DNA of 7,070 bases from positions 1 through 7,070 of the forward strand of contig SVCR01000085.1 in assembly GCA_015058265.1 (NCBI GenBank). Reading direction: 5' to 3'. The DNA is from Clostridiales bacterium (GTDB taxonomy: Bacteria; Bacillota_A; Clostridia; Peptostreptococcales; Anaerovoracaceae). Numbering within the stretch: the stretch's first letter is position 1; each line of letters starts with the position of its first letter. A program made the position numbers and the translations under genes. Positions 5,580 through 7,070 of this stretch are shown piece after piece. The notes under the pieces were generated by a model. The model was not told the origin of the DNA. It saw only the letters and a program-made list of their open reading frames with translations, and did no database searches.

Positions 5580-5620
5580 TCCGTTTGCAGGATAATGTAA
5601 TATGATGGCGTTAGGGCATT

Positions 5621-5636
5621 AATACATTGTTGTATT
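5621..5636 (+). promoter_or_regulatory. Small inverted repeat in the iorA leader
   Basis: AATACA and TGTATT form a 6-bp stem with a 4-nt loop, ending 2 bp before the AAGGAGG ribosome binding site (5639-5645). It is AT-rich and weak. It could be an operator half-site pair or a minor 5' hairpin, but may be chance. Confidence 0.3.
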
Positions 5637-5654
5637 GTAAGGAGGTAATGATTT

Positions 5655-7070
5655 ATGAAAGTAATCATGTCCGGTAACGAAGCGATCGCTCGCGGAGCTT
5701 ACGAAGGCGGCGCAAGATTTGCTTCGGCTTATCCGGGAACACCGAGTACAGAGATCCTCGAGAACATGCCTCAGTACGGCGAAGCCGTATATTCAGAATG
5801 GGCACCTAATGAAAAGGTTGCTACTGAGGCTGCTATCGGCGCATCCATCGCAGGTGTAAGATCATTCTGCGCAATGAAGCACGTTGGTATGAACGTTGCT
5901 GCAGACCCTATCTACACATTCGCTTATACAGGTGTTACAGGCGGATTTGTAATGGTAGTTGCGGATGACCCGGGTCAGCACAGCTCACAGAATGAGCAGG
6001 ACAACAGAAACCAGGCTAAGGCTGCCAGACTTCTCATGCTGGAGCCGTCCGATTCCCAGGAAGCACACGACTTCATGAAGAAGGCATTTGCGCTTTCCGA
6101 GAAAATGGATATGCCTGTTCTCATGCACGTTACTACAAGAGTCTGCCACTCTAAGGGCATTGTAGAACTGGGTGAGAGAGAAGAAGCTGAAGTACCTGAT
6201 TATGAACCTAAGATCAGAAAGTACGTAACAGCTCCTGCTAATGCTAAGGTCCTCAGAGCTACACTTGAGGACAGAGTCAAAGCAGCAAGAGAATATGCAT
6301 GCGACTGTGAATTCAACAGAGTTGAGATGCATGACACTAAGATCGGTGTCATCACATCCGGAGTTTCATATCAGTATGCAAGAGAGACGTTCGGAGACAA
6401 TGCTTCTTATCTGAAGCTGGGTCTCACATTCCCAATGCCGAATTGTCTGATCAAGGATTTCTGCAGCAAGGTAGACAAAGTCTATATCGTTGAAGAGATG
6501 GATCCATACATCGAAGAGCACGTTAAGATGCTCGGCATCGAGTGTACCGGTAAGGATGTTATCCCAAGATTCGATGAGCTCAACACAGATATCGTTCGTA
6601 AGGCGTTCCTCGGCGTTGAGCCTGAGACTTACACATCTGACATGCAGACAGTAGTAAGACCTCCTGCACTTTGCGCAGGCTGCCCTCACAGAGGACTGTT
6701 CTACTGCCTGTCCAAGAGAGAGAAGAAAGATCATATCATGATCACCGGAGATATCGGATGCTACACACTCGGTATGGCTGCTCCTCTCAACGCTCTCCAC
6801 TCCTGCATCTGCATGGGCGCTTCCCTGTCACAGGGACATGGCGCAAGCATCGCACTCAGAGATGCCGGCAAGAAGACCAAAGTTGTTTCCGTAATCGGTG
6901 ACTCCACATTCTTCCACACAGGCGTTAACTCCCTGATGGATGCTGTATACAACAGCGGCAGCAACCTGTCCATCATCCTCGACAACAGAATCACAGGTAT
7001 GACAGGACACCAGCAGAACCCTGGTACAGGTTACACTCTCATGGGCAAGGAAGCTCCTGAGGTAGACATC
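5655..7070 (+). CDS. iorA: Indolepyruvate:ferredoxin oxidoreductase alpha subunit (partial, 3' end cut by the window)
   Basis: IorA with IorB oxidatively decarboxylates aryl-pyruvates from Trp, Phe and Tyr to aryl-acetyl-CoA in the cytoplasm, reducing ferredoxin and using thiamine diphosphate. The start SGNEAIARGAYEGGARFASAYPGTPSTEI is the family's typical N-terminus (pyrimidine domain, about residues 1-170). A linking domain follows (about 190-325). CAGCPHRG (C340, C343) opens the thiamine-diphosphate domain. It contains GDIGCYTLG (365-373) and a GDS...N cofactor motif from G415 to N444. The 472 codons here lack the last 110-140 residues, including the two 4Fe-4S ferredoxin-like clusters usual in this subunit. 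ATG 5655 is preceded by AAGGAGG at a spacing of 9. The narrow codon choice (AGA for Arg, ACA for Thr, CTC for Leu) is stronger than in neighbouring genes and suggests high expression. iorB is expected just downstream. Confidence 0.95.
   Translation, partial: MKVIMSGNEAIARGAYEGGARFASAYPGTPSTEILENMPQYGEAVYSEWAPNEKVATEAAIGASIAGVRSFCAMKHVGMNVAADPIYTFAYTGVTGGFVMVVADDPGQHSSQNEQDNRNQAKAARLLMLEPSDSQEAHDFMKKAFALSEKMDMPVLMHVTTRVCHSKGIVELGEREEAEVPDYEPKIRKYVTAPANAKVLRATLEDRVKAAREYACDCEFNRVEMHDTKIGVITSGVSYQYARETFGDNASYLKLGLTFPMPNCLIKDFCSKVDKVYIVEEMDPYIEEHVKMLGIECTGKDVIPRFDELNTDIVRKAFLGVEPETYTSDMQTVVRPPALCAGCPHRGLFYCLSKREKKDHIMITGDIGCYTLGMAAPLNALHSCICMGASLSQGHGASIALRDAGKKTKVVSVIGDSTFFHTGVNSLMDAVYNSGSNLSIILDNRITGMTGHQQNPGTGYTLMGKEAPEVDI

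Noticed and set aside
5326..5595. 89-residue + frame overlapping the end of the pentapeptide-repeat gene
   Set aside because: It overlaps the conserved C-terminal domain in another frame and runs through the hairpin and iorA promoter; no ribosome binding site.
6366..6800. 144-residue - strand frame inside iorA
   Set aside because: It is antisense to the conserved thiamine-diphosphate region of iorA; the strong codon bias of iorA produces such open shadows.

Overview
The window reads as a chromosomal segment of a low-to-mid GC Gram-positive anaerobe, most likely a member of the Clostridia. The evidence is strong AAGGAGG/GGAGG ribosome binding sites, sigma-A-type promoters, a T-box/L-box-style leader with an intrinsic terminator, a YkuD-type L,D-transpeptidase, and the gene start of an indolepyruvate:ferredoxin oxidoreductase, an enzyme of amino-acid-fermenting anaerobes. 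The exact genus cannot be read from the sequence.

Left part (1-2650): the last codons of an upstream gene, possibly ftsW/rodA, run into a class B penicillin-binding protein gene on the + strand (59-1399). A convergent L,D-transpeptidase lipoprotein gene lies on the - strand (1607-2590). The convergent gap between them holds a hairpin terminator and three 13-bp motifs repeated at exact 21-bp intervals. Both genes cross-link peptidoglycan, one by D,D- and one by L,D-transpeptidation.

Middle part (2687-4571, - strand): an NhaC-superfamily transporter gene is preceded by a leader of about 280 nt. The leader holds a complete lysine riboswitch: P1 to P5, complementary L2 and L3 kissing loops, and a GUAA-capped P5. 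An intrinsic terminator with a six-T run follows, then the ribosome binding site. The transporter is therefore most probably a lysine importer shut off by lysine, rather than a housekeeping Na+/H+ antiporter. Its promoter (TTGACT, 17 bp, TATGAT) sits back to back with an extended -10 promoter for a divergent gene.

Right part (4659-7070, + strand): a pentapeptide-repeat protein with a C-terminal DUF5758-like domain comes first. A 207-bp gap with two inverted repeats and a clear sigma-A promoter follows. Then comes iorA (indolepyruvate ferredoxin oxidoreductase, alpha subunit), which runs off the window after 472 codons. iorA uses a narrow codon set, as expected for a highly expressed catabolic gene. 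Lysine uptake and aryl-pyruvate oxidation together fit an organism that lives on amino acids.

No CRISPR array, insertion sequence, tRNA, rRNA or phage module was seen. The most informative element is the lysine riboswitch, which gives a substrate to a transporter that homology alone would call a generic antiporter. The least explained elements are the 21-bp phased repeats and a copy of the riboswitch P1 strand at the 5' end of its own leader.
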